Assembly (NCBI GenBank): GCA_032768795.1 | Contig: CP136495.1 | Coordinates: forward strand, 1,056,501 to 1,120,500 | DNA: 64,000 nucleotides | Direction: 5' to 3' | DNA from: Tremella fuciformis | Lineage: Eukaryota > Basidiomycota > Tremellomycetes > Tremellales > Tremellaceae | Shown: one piece after another, positions 12,420-28,001 of the stretch | Numbering within the stretch: position 1 is the stretch's first letter | Layout of the letters: every line of letters begins with the position of its first letter | Translations under genes and position numbers: made by a program | Notes under the pieces: generated by a model | What the model saw: the letters and a program-made list of their open reading frames with translations, nothing else | What the model was told of the DNA's origin: nothing | Databases searched by the model: none

Positions 12420-15400
12420 CTATGCTTGCAAATCGGGCAAGGTAGCCGTTTTGACATTTGGAGCTGTTTCGACATCCTCGTGTATTGACATGAGTGACAT
12501 CGATCTGGGCAGCGTGGCCTGATTCTTTGACAGCGTCTTTTGTCCGCTCGCTGAAGTCTGACTCGCATCTGGCTGCGGGTCATACGCCGCTTGCAGGACA
12601 GTCGAATCCGACACCGATGCATTTCGATCAGCATCGGGAGTCGGGATTTGCACATTTATAGCAGGCTGCTGAGATGCGACCTTTTCAATAGGGCCCGGAG
12701 ACCGATTGTGCTTGCGCTCGATTCGAAGCCTGCTCGCGAGGTTCCTAGCCGCTTGCTGAGGCCCGACTTGGAAGCCGCGCTTCGTTTCATTCGCGTCGCG
12801 ACCGTCCGAGCTATGCCAGCGCCTCCATCCGTCGAAGTCGATGAGAGCCTGCATACACCCCCATTCGACAATCTTCCGCTCCAACCACTTGAGAGACACG
12901 GGTTTAGTCAAAAAGTCGTTGCAACCTGCGGCGAGGGCAGCAACACGGTCACTCTGCAGAGATGAGGCTGTGAGCGCGACGATGATGACAGATGATCGGA
13001 AAGGCGAGGCTGCTGGGACCTCGGCCAACGTTTTGCCTGGCTCGCCGGAGGGGGTGCTGGGGAATACCCCAATGTTGTTGGTTCTCTCCAGTTTCCGGAT
13101 CTCCTTCGTAGCGTCGATACCGTCCATCACGGGGAGCTGGATATCCATCAGGATGAGATGAAAACCGCCAGTCCGCCACTTCTCCACCGCCTCGAGGCCA
13201 TCCTTGGCTGACTGGTATTTGATCTTCTTCTTCCGAAGGAACATGGCCAGAATATTTTGATTGATTGGATTGTCTATGTATCAGAATTGAGTGTCTTGCG
13301 TCGGCACCGCAAACTCACCTTCAACAATGAGAACATTGATGGGCGGGACAACGACTCCATCATCGTCCGATCTCTCTACCAGCCGTGACCGCCGTTTCAG
13401 TCCAAGCTTCGTGGAGGGAGCTGGTGAGGCGGCCAGCACTTCTGGCGTGTTTCGGGCAGGCATTTGTGGTGAAGCGATGGTCTTAGGTGACAAAGCGACA
13501 GGCGTGGTTGCCGGCGTGATGCGCTTCCTTGAGGTGACTGTTGACGATCTATCACGACCGATGGCAAGGATCGGTTCAGCCCCGTTGGCTGGAAGCGTTG
13601 ATCGTCGGACAGCAGGTCTCACCGAGGAGCTAGCTGGGACTGCGGCTTTCGGGTCCACTTCGCGAACCCCAGAGCTGCGTCGCGACAGAGCATTAGTGTC
13701 GTCGGCATTGGACGTGGACAGAGGAGCAGTAGAGATCCGGCGATGTTGTTGAGGAGACACAGACGGAGAACCGTTTGTGACAGACTCTTCGCCTCTGGTG
13801 CTACCTGAGGGGCGACGTCCGGTATTCTTTCTCCGTATGGCATCTGAGGGTATTCGGCCAATAGACCCACGTCGATTCTCAATTTTCGGCGGGGGCTCAA
13901 AGAACATTCCAAAGGGACGGCCGTCCGGGCTTTGCATCACTATACCTGAAGCAGCATTGGCTGATCCTCGAGTCGACGAGAAATATTCAGATGCTGGAGT
14001 CGCAAGGATGTCTCCTGGAGTCGGAATGGCAAGGTGTAGGCCGCCACCATTCGGCATTATTGGCTGCGATGGAGGAATCTCGCCCAAAGGTGATCTAGCT
14101 TTCCGACTGCCTCCCGATTCGGAAGTCGACCGCTCCCCCTCTTCACCGACAACATCGAAGAAACCGCCGGCCCTGACAGGTTCTGAGCCTGTAGGAGTGC
14201 GTATGTTGCCGAAGTACCCGCCGCCTGGAGAACGCGGGCTTGTGGCAATGGGCGCAAAGAAAGGATCGATGACAGGCTGGAAAACGGCCGTGTGAAGTGC
14301 GGTCAGGAAGCGCCGAGGACCGACAGGCTTGGGGACAACCATGACGTCTGGATGGAGGAGAGCCCCGGCACGCGTCGCCCACGGAGGCCCGAGAAGACCG
14401 GATACCACATCGCGAACTTGGTTGAAATTTGTCAAGCTCGTGAAGTGTATAATAATCTGATCTGACAACTTCAGTGTCGACACCTGACGGACATGCGAGG
14501 TCGACTTGGCGCGGTTGAGCAGTGCGGGGCGTTTCGAGAGGTGAGTTTTTAAAGCAGGCTGAGTCTCGGCTCGTAGACGGCTCAACTCTCTTCTGAGAAC
14601 GCCGACATCATCGTCAATGATGATAAACGACTCGGCTCGAGTTTTCATGGACTGAAAGGTGCCGCCAGGTGTTCTTGTCCTGTATCCGGCCGCAGTAACC
14701 GAGTCCAGGTCGGGGCCCTCACTGATTTCCGCTGGAAATGCCGTCCTGCCAGGTCTGTTCGCTTCCTCTACTACCGCGTGCGACACGTCGAGACCCCATG
14801 CGCTTAGATAACTGGTAAGATGCCGCGCGAAGACGCTGTTCAGACTGGCGTGAAGGACGACCTTTTTCCCACGCAGTGACTCTGCGAATTGAGAAAGCTC
14901 GGCGAGCGTCGGCTCTCGCGCGAGTCGCACGGAAGAGAATGGTTGTCGGACTGCCTCCTCCTCGGCGGAGAGGAGTGTAGGTTCGCTGATAGGCCTGCCT
15001 CTCGACAACAATATGGTCAATTCATATAATCTTCTGGATGATCCAGTCCCGGCCGGTAAGGGTGGTTGCGGATCGACTTTGAGCGAGGCCCTCTGTTGCT
15101 GAAGCAATCGTCGGCAGAGCAGACTGTCAAGCTTGGGTTCGGCGGCATCGCTTTGCTCCTTGAGATGCGTAAACGGATTGAGCTCCGCTTTCGGTGTCTG
15201 TCCTGGAGATTCGGCCGACTGGCAGATGTTATGGATTATCTCAAACATGCAAAGAACGGGGCCACCAGGACCGTTTGGGGGCAATTGGGGGAAAGTGCGG
15301 CCAGGGGATGGCGAGTGACTGTCCGTAGCCGTAGCATCCGTCCGATTTGTCGCAACATCTTCCACCTTGGGCGGCGACTCTGTTCGAGGCGTCGATGAGG

Positions 15401-16661
15401 GGGACTGGGGATTTATGAGCAGGCCCAGCTCGACGGTATCCCCTGGGGTCGCCACAAGCAGAATCTGACGGATTATATGGCTCAGGAGATAACCCAGACC
15501 TTGCCCATCGCCCGTGACACTGATGTGCTTGATGTCAACGTCGCCATGGAACAAAACCAGATCTACGCCCGATTGCGCCAATTGTCCGGACAGTAAATCT
15601 GCGACGCTTTGCAGTAGCTCGCCAATATCAAAGTCTTCGGCCGGCTGCTGATTGCTAGGCATCAAGCTGGATTGCGGCTTTGTCGCTTGCGGAGCACACA
15701 AGTTTTCGATATTGGCTGAAAGGTAATTGAGACTGCGCATCGAGGTAAGAAGTGCTGATAGTGAAGTCGTGGGCATCTGCACCGTGCATCCTGAATACTG
15801 CTCCTTGGCATTGTCCAGTAGATGAGGTGGCGACAAATGCAACAGGGTCTGGATTGCTGATTGCAAGGAATCGGCAAGCTCGAGAGATATAGTGTGCAGG
15901 GGAGTTTGTAGAGAGTCTGAGAGGGGCGACGAGTCTGAAGTGGTTGAGTTGGGCATGACTTCCTGCCCTGTCGCCGCCAGCTTGGTAGAATTCCGTTCGT
16001 ATGCCACCGAGCCAGTCATGCTGCTTCGTTGTTGAGTCACGATCGGATGTTGCAGATGGCCCAGGCGAGACGGCAAAGGCGCCGAGAAAGTGCGATTGAA
16101 TGCAGGAGGTGGAACTTGCGTGTCAACTTCGAACGGAAATTCGTCCAAGGAAGGGTCTCGGCCAATGTGCTCGGGGCCGATGGGATGATCAAGTTGATCT
16201 ACAGGCAGACTGGCCGCCCGAGATTGAATGGGCAACACAACAATTGGCTCTCTCGTGGCCGACTCGTGAACGGATGTCTCATCTGCCACTGAGCTCTGTC
16301 GACTGCCCCTCAAGTCGTCGTCGGATTCGCTGGAGGGAATCGGGTGAGCAAATGGGTCTTCGGCGAAAGAATTGGTGTTGTTGAAGGGGTCCTCTTGGCC
16401 GATGCGAGGGTCAAGTGGTCCGGACGATAGTGAAGGATGGGCTGGCCACGCAAATAAAGGATTTGACGAGGTGGACGAGCTTGACGCTGACATCTGCCGG
16501 ATGAGTGATCTGCAATCTATCCAGGCAAGAAGTGTACTCACAGGTAGCGACATCTCTGGGGATACTGACATTTGGCCGCCCACGTTCGGCTCGCTGTGGA
16601 CACTCGGATTTACGCTCATACCTTGAAACCCATGCCCCGGGTCATCCGGCGACATGTTCAT
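12420..16661 (-). CDS. SSK1: Ssk1-type response regulator of the HOG pathway
   Basis: Terminal response regulator of the fungal two-component phosphorelay that controls the stress MAP-kinase cascade. The long N-terminal part (about 1100 residues) is mostly Ser/Pro-rich. The C-terminal receiver starts INVLIVE, and intron 13274-13318 joins this to DNPINQNILAMFLRKKK. The acceptor Asp lies in LILMDIQLPVMDG and the conserved Lys in DFLTKPVSLKWLE. About 140 residues follow the receiver. Within the receiver, a proline-rich insert (near 13020-13080) splits the usual fold, as in other fungal Ssk1 proteins. A 48-nt stretch near 16495-16545 looks like an intron but is open in frame, so both forms could be made. 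The ATG at 16661 is the first in frame. Confidence 0.9.
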
Positions 16662-17290
16662 GCGGAGCGATGTGCCCGTTTAACAATATGGAGTCTTGGA
16701 GACCTTCCACGGGCTGTCATGCTTCTGTCATGGTGCCACAGTCCCGCATCACCATGGATCGTTGCAAGCCAAAGTCTGCGGGGTTGTAGCCAGCACAGAG
16801 GGATGAAGACTGCAAATACCTTTTGCGTCACCCTCAAGTTGGCCGCAGCCTGCTATCGAAAGGCCAAGGAACACAACTCGCGGAGCAGCTGCGCGGCGTT
16901 CGGCAACGCCTCGGTGCCGGGTCGAGCTCGGTAGACCCAGAAGACAGCCTCTTTGCCGCAGCGACGCTTTGTTCGAAGAGCAGAGTGTTGATAACAGGTC
17001 CACGATGACCAGCCTACGCTGAAGAGAGAGAGAGGATCGAGACTCAGGTGTCAGTGCGAATTGATCCCGCTGGAATCCGCGAATAAATCTAAAGTATAGC
17101 GAGCCACGATTTCATGCACAGTCGAAGACATCCATCTCAGTTTATGGCACGATACACAACGTCAAGCATTGCCCAACACAGCAGCATGTATGCATGGCGA
17201 AGGGCGATCAGCAGTCGGTAGGATGAAAAGAAATGATTTCCTCGTATCTGCCGTTAAGCTAGGCAAACAGATGAGGGATTTTCTAGCGAC
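16662..17290. promoter_or_regulatory. SSK1 promoter and MAP kinase 3' flank
   Basis: 629 bases between two minus-strand genes. An 84-codon minus-strand frame (16749-17003) has no motif and is not supported. No repeat or RNA gene was seen. Confidence 0.35.
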
Positions 17291-18919
<1,629 letters not shown>

Positions 18920-20344
18920 GTTCCGCGACCTAGGGCAAATCGCAGACCCAGATCAGATCAGGATGTAGCGGAGTGTGGAGAGTTGATGCTGTTGGCGACA
19001 CGAAGTCAAAGATGCAACGTCGTGGCTGAATGTCAACAAACAGCGGAGGGTAGTGGGAAAAGGTCGACTTGCACCTTTGATGTAGCCCTTCACGCAAGAC
19101 GGGGCCAGCGGCAAGCGAAAGAAGTACTCTTGCCGTGTCAAAGCTCCAAGGGGTACCACGCTCCTCCAGTCAAAGGTCCGAATCGTGACTCTGACGATTG
19201 TCGAACAAAGGGCGACCTGGACCCCGAATTGAGCGCCGGGCAAGCAGAAGAGGGGACAACGCGATGAGGTGTAGAGACCAGCTCTGACAGTCTCACAACA
19301 AAGGAGCTCGAAGACGAGGTAGCTTTCAAGGAAGCGTTCAAAGGGGAGCTTGCGGCGACTCGGTGATTGTCGCGTAGAAAGGGGTCGACCTGGTAGAGAC
19401 GGCAGACTTTTGCAATAAGCGACTCTGATAACGGTAGAACGAGGAGATATTGAGCATCAGCAGTGAGAGTGAGTGACAGACAGAATAGGGAGCTGTCGTT
19501 GAGGAGCCGAGTGAGAATGGTCCTGAATGAAACGCGTGATCGTCTCCCTCCCTCCCTCCCTACCACCACAGGACACAGGATACTCAACGCTCGGACCGCG
19601 AACAGCGAAGCCATGTGTTTCATCCTTTTGATGTGAGCGACGTGTGAGGGAGGAGTTGACATTCTTCGACCTTGATAAAACGAGCTGGTAGATAGAGCTC
19701 GTGGCTTCCTCGTCGGCAAGTCGTGTGAAAAGGAGTTGTCGAGCAGCGTCCCATCCACACTGCAATTGAATACGAAAGAAAACCAGGCACCGAGACGATG
19801 GACCAAACGTCTCGGCCCAGGCACGCGGTTGAGTCGTTTCCTGCATGCTGAGCCATACAGACATGGGCAGGACAGGCGTCACAGACTTAACACTGAGTGC
19901 TGCCGAGTACAACGCGAGTCGGTGACTATGCGATGATGTCGTTCTGCCGAAACCAGAGTAGCAGATGCTAGATTGCAGCTCGAATCCATCCCTCTTACCT
20001 GACCGGCTGTCCAGTCCGTGATCGACCGCGTTCTACCCTCTCTGACCTCTTTTCACACTCCCTGTCCGGCACATGGACGGCAGTCTCACGCGCAGGCCTT
20101 TCATGGGTCCAGCGCCTTTCTCGCGAGACGAGACGTAGAGGTAGAGGCGAGAGCTCGAGTGCAGCTCGTGGACCGCCGAATTTGTACCGCATAGCGGATC
20201 GGGCAGTCACCGATCGGACCTCGGCTTGAGATGGCCGTCATCGCCGAGGCTGACGACAATTCATTCCTCTTTGTCGTCTCATTTCCACACACCTGTTGCT
20301 GCCCCTCCTGCAGCGTTTGACTTGTACTTTCAGGCCGGTGCGCG
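18920..20344. promoter_or_regulatory. Divergent promoter region of the MAP kinase and acyltransferase
   Basis: 1.4 kb between divergent starts. A 228-codon minus-strand frame (19138-19824) is Ser/Leu-rich, overlaps competing frames and has no motif, so it is not called. A CCCT run sits near 19544-19560 and pyrimidine runs precede the acyltransferase start. The size would allow long leaders or an unseen RNA gene. Confidence 0.35.
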
Positions 20345-21906
20345 ATGGCTTCTCCTATCTTGGCTCCCGACGGGAGACCCATGTACGAGATACCCATAGC
20401 ACAGAGGCCACCTCATGGTCCGTTGTTTTCCAAAATCTTCTTCCCTCTCGTCTTCAATCTCGGTCAGCTTGGCATAAACTCGGCCCAGTTCCTCTGCGTA
20501 CCTCTTCTGCTCATACCATTTGTGGGACGAAGATGGTTTGACGACGCGATCGCGTGGACCAAGGACGGCTATGGGCGATTATGTAGGTCCTATGACGCCC
20601 GCACCTGCTGCCGCATGATGCACTTTACCAGAATGCGTCTGACACGCAGTAATCGGAATCATTGTGCTCTTTGCTCCCACTTCCATCGTTCTGACAACGG
20701 ATGCCCCTCCATCACTCTCAAATCTCGTGGAACGCGACAGCAAGGGGCAAATGACTAAAATCAACCTCCCGGATCGATTGGTCATCATGGCGAATCATCA
20801 GGTGGGCCTGTGAGAAGCAAGCCGCCTCTCGAGAACTCACATCCAAGGCTTATACCGACTGGTGCCTATGCTGGCTGCTGGCGTGCTACTCTGGGCGGTC
20901 GGCGGGTATAATCATCCTTCTCAAAGCGAGCCTGAAGAAGGTCCCGGTGGTCGGATGGGGAATGGTCTGTCAACCCTGCCAGTTTGTGGCGTCACTCTTA
21001 CAAAGCAGAGATTCTTCAAATTCATCTTCCTGAACAGGTCATGGGCGGCCGACCGAGCCAACCTCACCAAGGCGCTCACCGATCTCGGTCAACAGGCCAG
21101 ATCGGACTCGGAGAGGACTAAAGACGAAGGAGAACACTCTGTTCTGCTTGGCGAGAAGAGACGAAGCCCACTTTGGCTTCTCATCTTTCCCGAGGGTACC
21201 ATCACATCGGACGAGGAGCGCGTCAAATCCAAGCGGTACGCTGCAAGGGAAGGCATCGTCAGTCTGCCACATATATTATAGCGAAAGAAAGAGTTGATCA
21301 GCCAGGACGACCTCATCACAATGCTGCATCCGCGCTCGACTGGACTGCTCTTCGCCCTTCGCACACTCCTTCCTCAGATTCCGGACCTGAAACTTATGGA
21401 TATCACCATTGGGTACCCTGGGGTCCCCTATGGCAAGTATCCGCAAGATTATTACGGTCTCCTCTCCATATTCTTCCGCTCCGTTCCCCCGCCAACGATA
21501 CACATGCACCTTCACATCTACGATAGCCTCGCCAGTCCCGATTGTCCGATCCCTTCTCTCACTCCTAGCAACAAGCCGGTCGATGAGACAGCTGTCGAGC
21601 CAGACACTGGTCTTGCTTCTCCTGAAGAGTCGCGCGCTTTCGAGTTGTGGCTACGAGGCATATGGCAAACGAAGGAGAAGCGCATGGAGCAGTTCTATCA
21701 AGATCAGAAGTTTGTCTCAAGCGAAGGCGACCATGCGAGGGAAATTGTGCCGGTCCGCCAGATGTGAGTCCGCTCTCTACTCAGCCGCTGTGCTCATTGG
21801 AAGCCACTGGTACCACTGGATCGGTGCCTTCGGCGCAGGAGGCATGGGCACAGCTGCGCTCGTGGGCATAGGGGTATGGAGAGCAGTTGTTGCCCTCCGA
21901 GCTTGA
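20345..21906 (+). CDS. Membrane lysophospholipid acyltransferase (Cst26/LCLAT1-like)
   Basis: Member of the PlsC/AGPAT family, which moves a fatty acyl group from acyl-CoA to a lysophospholipid or lysophosphatidic acid in the ER. The N-terminal exon has a membrane segment (FLCVPLLLIPFVG), the second exon another (VIGIIVLFAPTSIVL type). The catalytic HX4D box forms across an intron as NHQAYTDW. FLNRSWAADRANL and the FPEGT box (LLIFPEGTITSDE) follow, then HPRSTGLLFAL. The C-terminal exon (after a GTGAGT intron at about 21764) codes for IHWYHWIGAFGAGG and a last membrane helix. The layout of two N-terminal and one C-terminal helices fits the yeast Cst26/Psi1 and animal LCLAT1 branch, which acts on phosphatidylinositol; this last step is inference. 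Confidence 0.85.
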
Positions 21907-22246
21907 CGGAGACTCTGTGATAGGTAAGCTGTAGCCCACCGCCGGCAACACCCAATCAGACTGTATGTAGCATTCGCAAAAGGCATGATTTCATCTGTCA
22001 TCTATCCAATGAGCAGCACATGCTCAAATGTCGAGGAGACTCGGTGGACACAAACACTTCTATCCCTTGATGACTTTTCAAGAATGTTTCGTACACAAGA
22101 TAGGTAGGCGGTGGGTGAGGCAGTGTTTTGAGACGTGCTCGACGACCATCCGTGTTGGTGACAAATCAAGACGGTAGCTATCGATGTCTGTCGTCTTACC
22201 GAGATTTTCCCGGGCGACTCAAAGAAAGGCTCATCTCATTCGAGCT
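21907..22246. other. Convergent spacer
   Basis: 340 bases between the 3' ends of the acyltransferase and the CBS-domain gene. Nothing beyond expected 3' untranslated sequence is seen. Confidence 0.35.
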
Positions 22247-24354
22247 CTAATTGATACGGCCCACTCGAGTTGCCCAGCGCCACGAGTCGAAGTTGTCGTT
22301 GGCAAGGGCATTGATACTCGTCGAGCTACTCGCTCTTCGTCTGCGAACCATGCTCGCTGGGTCGAGGTCCCACGCAGGCGCCAAAGGCAATCTGTTCGGC
22401 AGAGCGATAGGTCCTTGCGGTAACGATGGCGGCGTGAGTTTGTCCTGATATGCTTTTGCAAGACACGAGAAGATGTCGACCGTGGACACGACATAGTGGG
22501 GGGAATACAGGATCGGCGGAGGCATAGGAAGACCAATCATCGGTACCGCTCGGATGTCACTGAGTGAAAGCGAGGACAGTGACGGAGAGGACTGCGGTGA
22601 CGATTGTGAGGTCGACAGGGAGGGAACAGGCGAGAGCGGTGGAGAGGCCACACTAGGAATGAAAACGCGACTTGACGAGGTAGCCAGGATCAGGTGAGCG
22701 GCATGAAGCAGCGTCGAGGAGAAGGGGATGGTGTGAACTGCGAGGATGTGTCAACCTTGTCCAAGTCCAGGAGGCGCGCAAGAATGACTCACCAGGCATA
22801 CGTTCTTCCCCGCGTTCCCTGCCACCGTCCTCAATCCTCTGAACCTCTTTTACCATCTGTTCCAGACCCATCGATAGAACTTTTCTCCCCTCGCTGGGAA
22901 CGACGAGCTTGGTACAGTCCTCCACTGTAACTATACTAACAAGATCGCCAGGTGAAACCGACTCCAAATTGGGCAACAGATCCAGACTGGGCGACATCGG
23001 CATAAGCTGGGGTGATGCCGACAGAGGATCTATTTGAGGGGATTTGAGGGTGTTCGAGTTTCCCGAGGACGCCGATGAGGTGCTGTCTCTGCGGCTTGAT
23101 ACACTGCCTGGGCCCGAGAGCACTCCTAGCGCGGCCAGGCCGTGTACACTCATCACCTGCATGGCATCGAGCACAGTTGCAGTTCCGGGGAGCGATATGA
23201 GGGGGTGCAGCGGGAGGTGCAGCTCGCTTGCGGAGACTGCGAGATTCAGCATGACAGGGGTGGTCGACGTCACGAGATGCTCCAGGATCATGGTATCATC
23301 AAGAACACGAGGACGCTCGCCCTCATCAGCAATCGCCACGCGGTGCAGACCGGAAGCCAAAAGCGGCAAGAGCGTGTGTAGCGTGGTGTCCGAGGTGAAG
23401 CAATGGTATGGGTTCTTTTGCGATAGATCTGAAGTCATTAACGTCCAATGTCGGTAGGAGGCTCATCACATACCACATGCCATACCGAGAGATACATTGC
23501 CTCCGTCTCTCAAGCTTTGAATGATGCGAATACTCCGCTCGTCCTGCAAGAGATGCTCTTGTTGGATCCCAAATCCGCCATCGCCCTGTCTGTCGGACGC
23601 CTCTGGTGGCCCGGCTTTGGCTGCTCCTGGAGTAGGACTCTTCAAAAGCGGCGAAGCAGCTTGCAGCACGAGCAGGAGGAAAACGTTGAGATCGGCAAAC
23701 TTGAGGAATCATGAGCATTCGCTCGCCAAGGCTCTACCCGCTGGAGACCTACGTCCAAGAAGCCATAAACGTTGGGCGATGTTTCCACTACGAAGCACCG
23801 GCTGTCCTCGGCGATCATGGTCTGCAAGGTCATGGGTCTTCTGATGACAGTCTGAAACGCAAGATCCTCCTCACCTCTACAGCTTGTTTCATTTCGAGGC
23901 CCCCGGGCAAGACGGGATTACTGCGAGAGCCGAGCAGCTGGCCAGCCGTGATCTCTAGCCACTCGGCATCATCCACAGGCAGCTTGGTTTCAACCGATTT
24001 TCGCTCGGATTTCGAGCGGGAGACGACGGATCCTGTGGGAAAGTAGGATCCCGTGGGGAGCGAGGCTGAACCAAAGATCGAGTTGCTCAAGCTCCCCGAT
24101 GAGCTCGAGGCCTTGTTATGACCGCGAGAGAACGATTGCGATGCGTCAACCGAGTACTGGGAGCGGTGGCCATGCATTGATCCATGTCGATTGGGTACTG
24201 GCAGTGCCCTTGCGCTCCTCGGCGAGGTGGACAGTAAAGCCGGTGAGGTGGGAATCGAAGGTCGGCGGTGCAGGGCGGGCGATGGTATTGACGTGACCGA
24301 GGGCAGCGACACGCCATCTGCTGGCTTGGGAGAAGGGACTGTAGAGTTTGCCAT
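22247..24354 (-). CDS. Four-CBS-domain protein, Sds23/Moc1-like
   Basis: CBS pairs bind adenine nucleotides. Sds23/Moc1 proteins use them in nutrient-linked control of PP2A and cell division. The order is a Ser/Pro-rich N-terminal 120 residues; AEWLEITAGQLLGS; CBS1 with MTLQTMIAEDSRCFVV and VYGFLDV; CBS2 with FTSDTTLHTLLPLLASGLHR; CBS3 with PLISLPGTATVLDAMQVMSV and SIVTVEDCTKL; CBS4 with TIPFSSTLLHAAHLILATSS and YVVSTVDIFSCLAKAY. One firm intron joins ACG to DLSQKNPYHC (donor GTATGT near 23466). The intron before CBS1 is unresolved: the shortest reading needs only 23 nt. AMPK gamma (Snf4) is the alternative, but the disordered N-terminus and the FSCLAKAY ending favour Sds23. Confidence 0.65.
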
Positions 24355-24817
24355 CTCGTGATTGTAGATTCTCTGTGAATGTGTGGAAGAGGGATAGAGA
24401 GTGTAGGCCTAGTACACGGGTGTGGTTGAAACGCGTGGCGGAGTCCTCTAGCCCAACATCCTTTGATCCAGTGCCATCGGCATCGGCAGTGTCACCCCTT
24501 TGAGTTTGATGCAACGACAGGAGAGACGATGATACGATAGGCTAGTACTCGGAATGCAAGGTCGAGGTCAAAGACTGGTACTCGAGTAGTGGTGCTGGGT
24601 TGTTAGTGGTGGTGTGAAATGGACTAACCGGCAATGACGAGATCCCGGAATAAAGTGCACGAGAAAGAGACCCTGTGTCATATCATCCGTATCATTCACG
24701 AGGTGATTAGCGCAGAGCCAGACTTTGGTCCGATTGCCTCGAGAGCTATGCATACAAAGGGGAGGGTCGCCACTGGCATGGCGTCCAATGACATGGCTGC
24801 TGCTTGTACTTCTTATC
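24355..24817. other. Promoter of the CBS-domain gene and 3' flank of PRE3
   Basis: 463 bases between two minus-strand genes. Short frames here (up to 87 codons) carry no motif. Confidence 0.35.
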
Positions 24818-25713
<896 letters not shown>

Positions 25714-26509
25714 GGTGACGATTGGGCCTTTGACGATGGGGTGGTCGAGCTGTTGCAGGGATCAACGATGGCAGAGGACACAGTCTAATCGTTCTAGAAT
25801 GAAAGCGGTCGGCAGCAGTGGCCTGTCAAGATGAACACGATAGACGTCTCAATTGGAGAAGACTTTGAACAGAATCTCTCATAGCTTGCTAGTCGCGCAT
25901 CGTCATCTCGAATGGGCGCGTGGCTAGTGGGCAACGTCCGTGACGTGGGCTTTTTGAAACACGTGGTAATGGTTTATCAGGGAGCTGTTAAGGGACGCTG
26001 CTGGCTGGATGCTCGGTAGTGTTCAACCGACCGAGAGTGGGCTTGACGAGTATAGAGCCGGCGAGCTGTGGACATTGGCTCTTTCAATCGCTCTTGTCCA
26101 GAATAGTCATACGCCAAGCATACTGAGGCGGCTTCTTGGACATCTACGACGCGTTCTTTGCACGACATATCCCTTCGTCGTGTCCGACTTGCCACCCTCG
26201 TTCCCCCCTCGACCACATTTGGCGCGCGCCCCATCAGCAAGGGAAAACGTCATAGCCCTCTTGGTCTTGAAACCGATCTCAACACCTACTTCCGGCTGAT
26301 ATTACAACAATCTTGGCATTCTTCAAGTCGTTCGACCCAACCGCGACGTATCGGTGACCGCCTTGTGCATCCCAGACTCCTTCCTCCATCATTCGCTTCC
26401 CTGTGCGTCAAGACATCTTGTCGGCGTCTTTTCGCCCCTGCCCTCCCTGCCTTCGCCTCTGCTTCCCCGGACCGATTCTCCCGACCAGTGGCCTGACCCT
26501 CCACGGGCC
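25714..26509. promoter_or_regulatory. Divergent promoter region of PRE3 and the unknown gene at 26510
   Basis: 796 bases. A pyrimidine-rich stretch (26370-26500) just before the plus-strand ATG is open in frame with the gene and could be leader or extra N-terminus. No further gene is seen. Confidence 0.35.
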
Positions 26510-27789
26510 ATGCTCTCATCGTCTCAAGGGCCTAGCAAGTCCTATGCGCCATTGAACGACGAGAGCTCGCCCAAGCCTCCCTATGGGGACCTCGCGCCTC
26601 TACATACGGTCACAAGAAACGGAACGATCGTCTATACAAAGCGTGTCAGCAGCTCGGCGTCCTCAGCGTCTGGCGGCTCGGCAGATTCAGACGATAGTCA
26701 TTCCATTCTGGCAGAGAGAAGGGGCAGCGGATCCGCGGTGCAATCCGAGAGCCAGGATACCTTGTCGGGACCATCGAGAAAAGGAAAGGAGAGGGCTGTA
26801 GCTGCGCACAAATTCGATGAGGATGGGGATTTGGGCGGCAACGCCTGGGATGTCCATGAGAAGCGCAGTGACAAGGGGAAGGGAAAGGAGAAGATGTGGG
26901 ATCCGGAACGCGGATACATCCAAGCCATAGATGAAGACGAGGAGCAGAGCTATCCTCCTTCAAACGCAGAAGAGGACGAAGGCAGACGGATTCAAGAGGT
27001 GAGCGGAAGGCTGCACTATCTTCGGGTGCGCGCCTGACTCGCAGAATCTCGCTCGCCTCGCTGCCAATGATATGGCCAAAAGACGAGCTGCACGTCTGTC
27101 GCGGCAGTTGAAAGCTTCACCGCCTCAGTCGCCCACGACCCACGGTCACTCCACCTCATACCTTTCGCGCCCCCTTTCGATGCTGTCATCAATCACCACC
27201 ACCGGACGAAGTGGTCCTGCAAAAAGGGGAAGTCTTATGGGCCTCGTGGATGGTATATGGTCTCCCGCGAAGGACTATCAGACCCGGGAATGGACATCAG
27301 CCTCCAATGGTGTAAGACTGCTGTTGAATCTGACAATGCAAGTCGCTGACATTCTAGCTACCCATGACTAGATCTCCGCGCACGTCAAATGAAACGTATC
27401 GCAATCCGTACGACCAGCCGTCACCTATCCCCCAAATGGTGATTTCACCTACCTCGCCAGACTCCGAATCACCATTCGCCGACCCCAAACCGTCGCCGCG
27501 TGTCGCATCGTCATCCACCAAGAGGCGCGAATCTCTGACGGCGGAAATCGCGACACCTGTATCTCCCGTCGACCCAGTTCACGGCACGAATGGATTTGCC
27601 TACGTCGGTCCTGGATGGAGAGGTGGTGGCGGTGCGACCGACTCGCCTCAGGTGATTGAACACGAACATGCTAAAAGTGGCGGTGAGAAGTGGTGGCATG
27701 CCCTTTGCTCTTGGGGCAATGACCTGGACGGAGGTCATGGCGATGACAGTTTGGGCGGGCAAGCTGGGCGCACAAACCCATTTGAATGA
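26510..27789 (+). CDS. Unknown basic, low-complexity protein
   Basis: Not recognised. Three exons join at introns 26999-27044 (GTGAGC) and 27312-27357 (GTAAGA), both keeping frame. The product is about 395 residues, rich in Ser, Pro, Lys and Glu, with no membrane segment. Visible pieces are NGTIVYTKRVSSSAS, a KGKGKEKMWDPERGYIQ box, a helix rich in Arg and Lys (NLARLAANDMAKRRAARLSR), and a Gly- and Trp-containing end (FAYVGPGWRGGGG, EKWWHALCSWGNDLD) finishing in NPFE. The WDPERGYIQAIDEDEE and EKWWHALCSWG boxes look like short conserved motifs in an otherwise disordered protein. The ATG at 26510 opens the better reading; an upstream extension from 26354 is possible but lacks a good start. Confidence 0.7.
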
Positions 27790-28001
27790 CGCGCACCCCA
27801 GTCGCACATGGCCGATCACCCATTCCTCCTTATGAGCGTACGATATTCACGACCCAATGCATTTTACGCGGGGATATATTACTCGAGAGCTTCTGCTGAA
27901 GGAGTGCTCGGGGAAACACACCTCGCCAGTGATCAAGTCAAGTGCATTCGTCCTTGCTTCCTTGTCCTTGTGAAGCTATTAGATCTCGCAAAGATCATAT
28001 G

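Noticed and set aside
13777..14295. 172-codon plus-strand frame inside SSK1
   Set aside because: Shadow of the Pro/Ser-rich minus-strand coding sequence; no motif.
19138..19824. 228-codon minus-strand frame
   Set aside because: Overlaps other open frames of like length in a promoter region, Ser/Leu-rich, no motif, no splice partner.
26186..26200. Possible PACE (proteasome control) element upstream of PRE3
   Set aside because: One mismatch to GGTGGCAAA, about 475 bases upstream, and Rpn4 control is not established in basidiomycetes.
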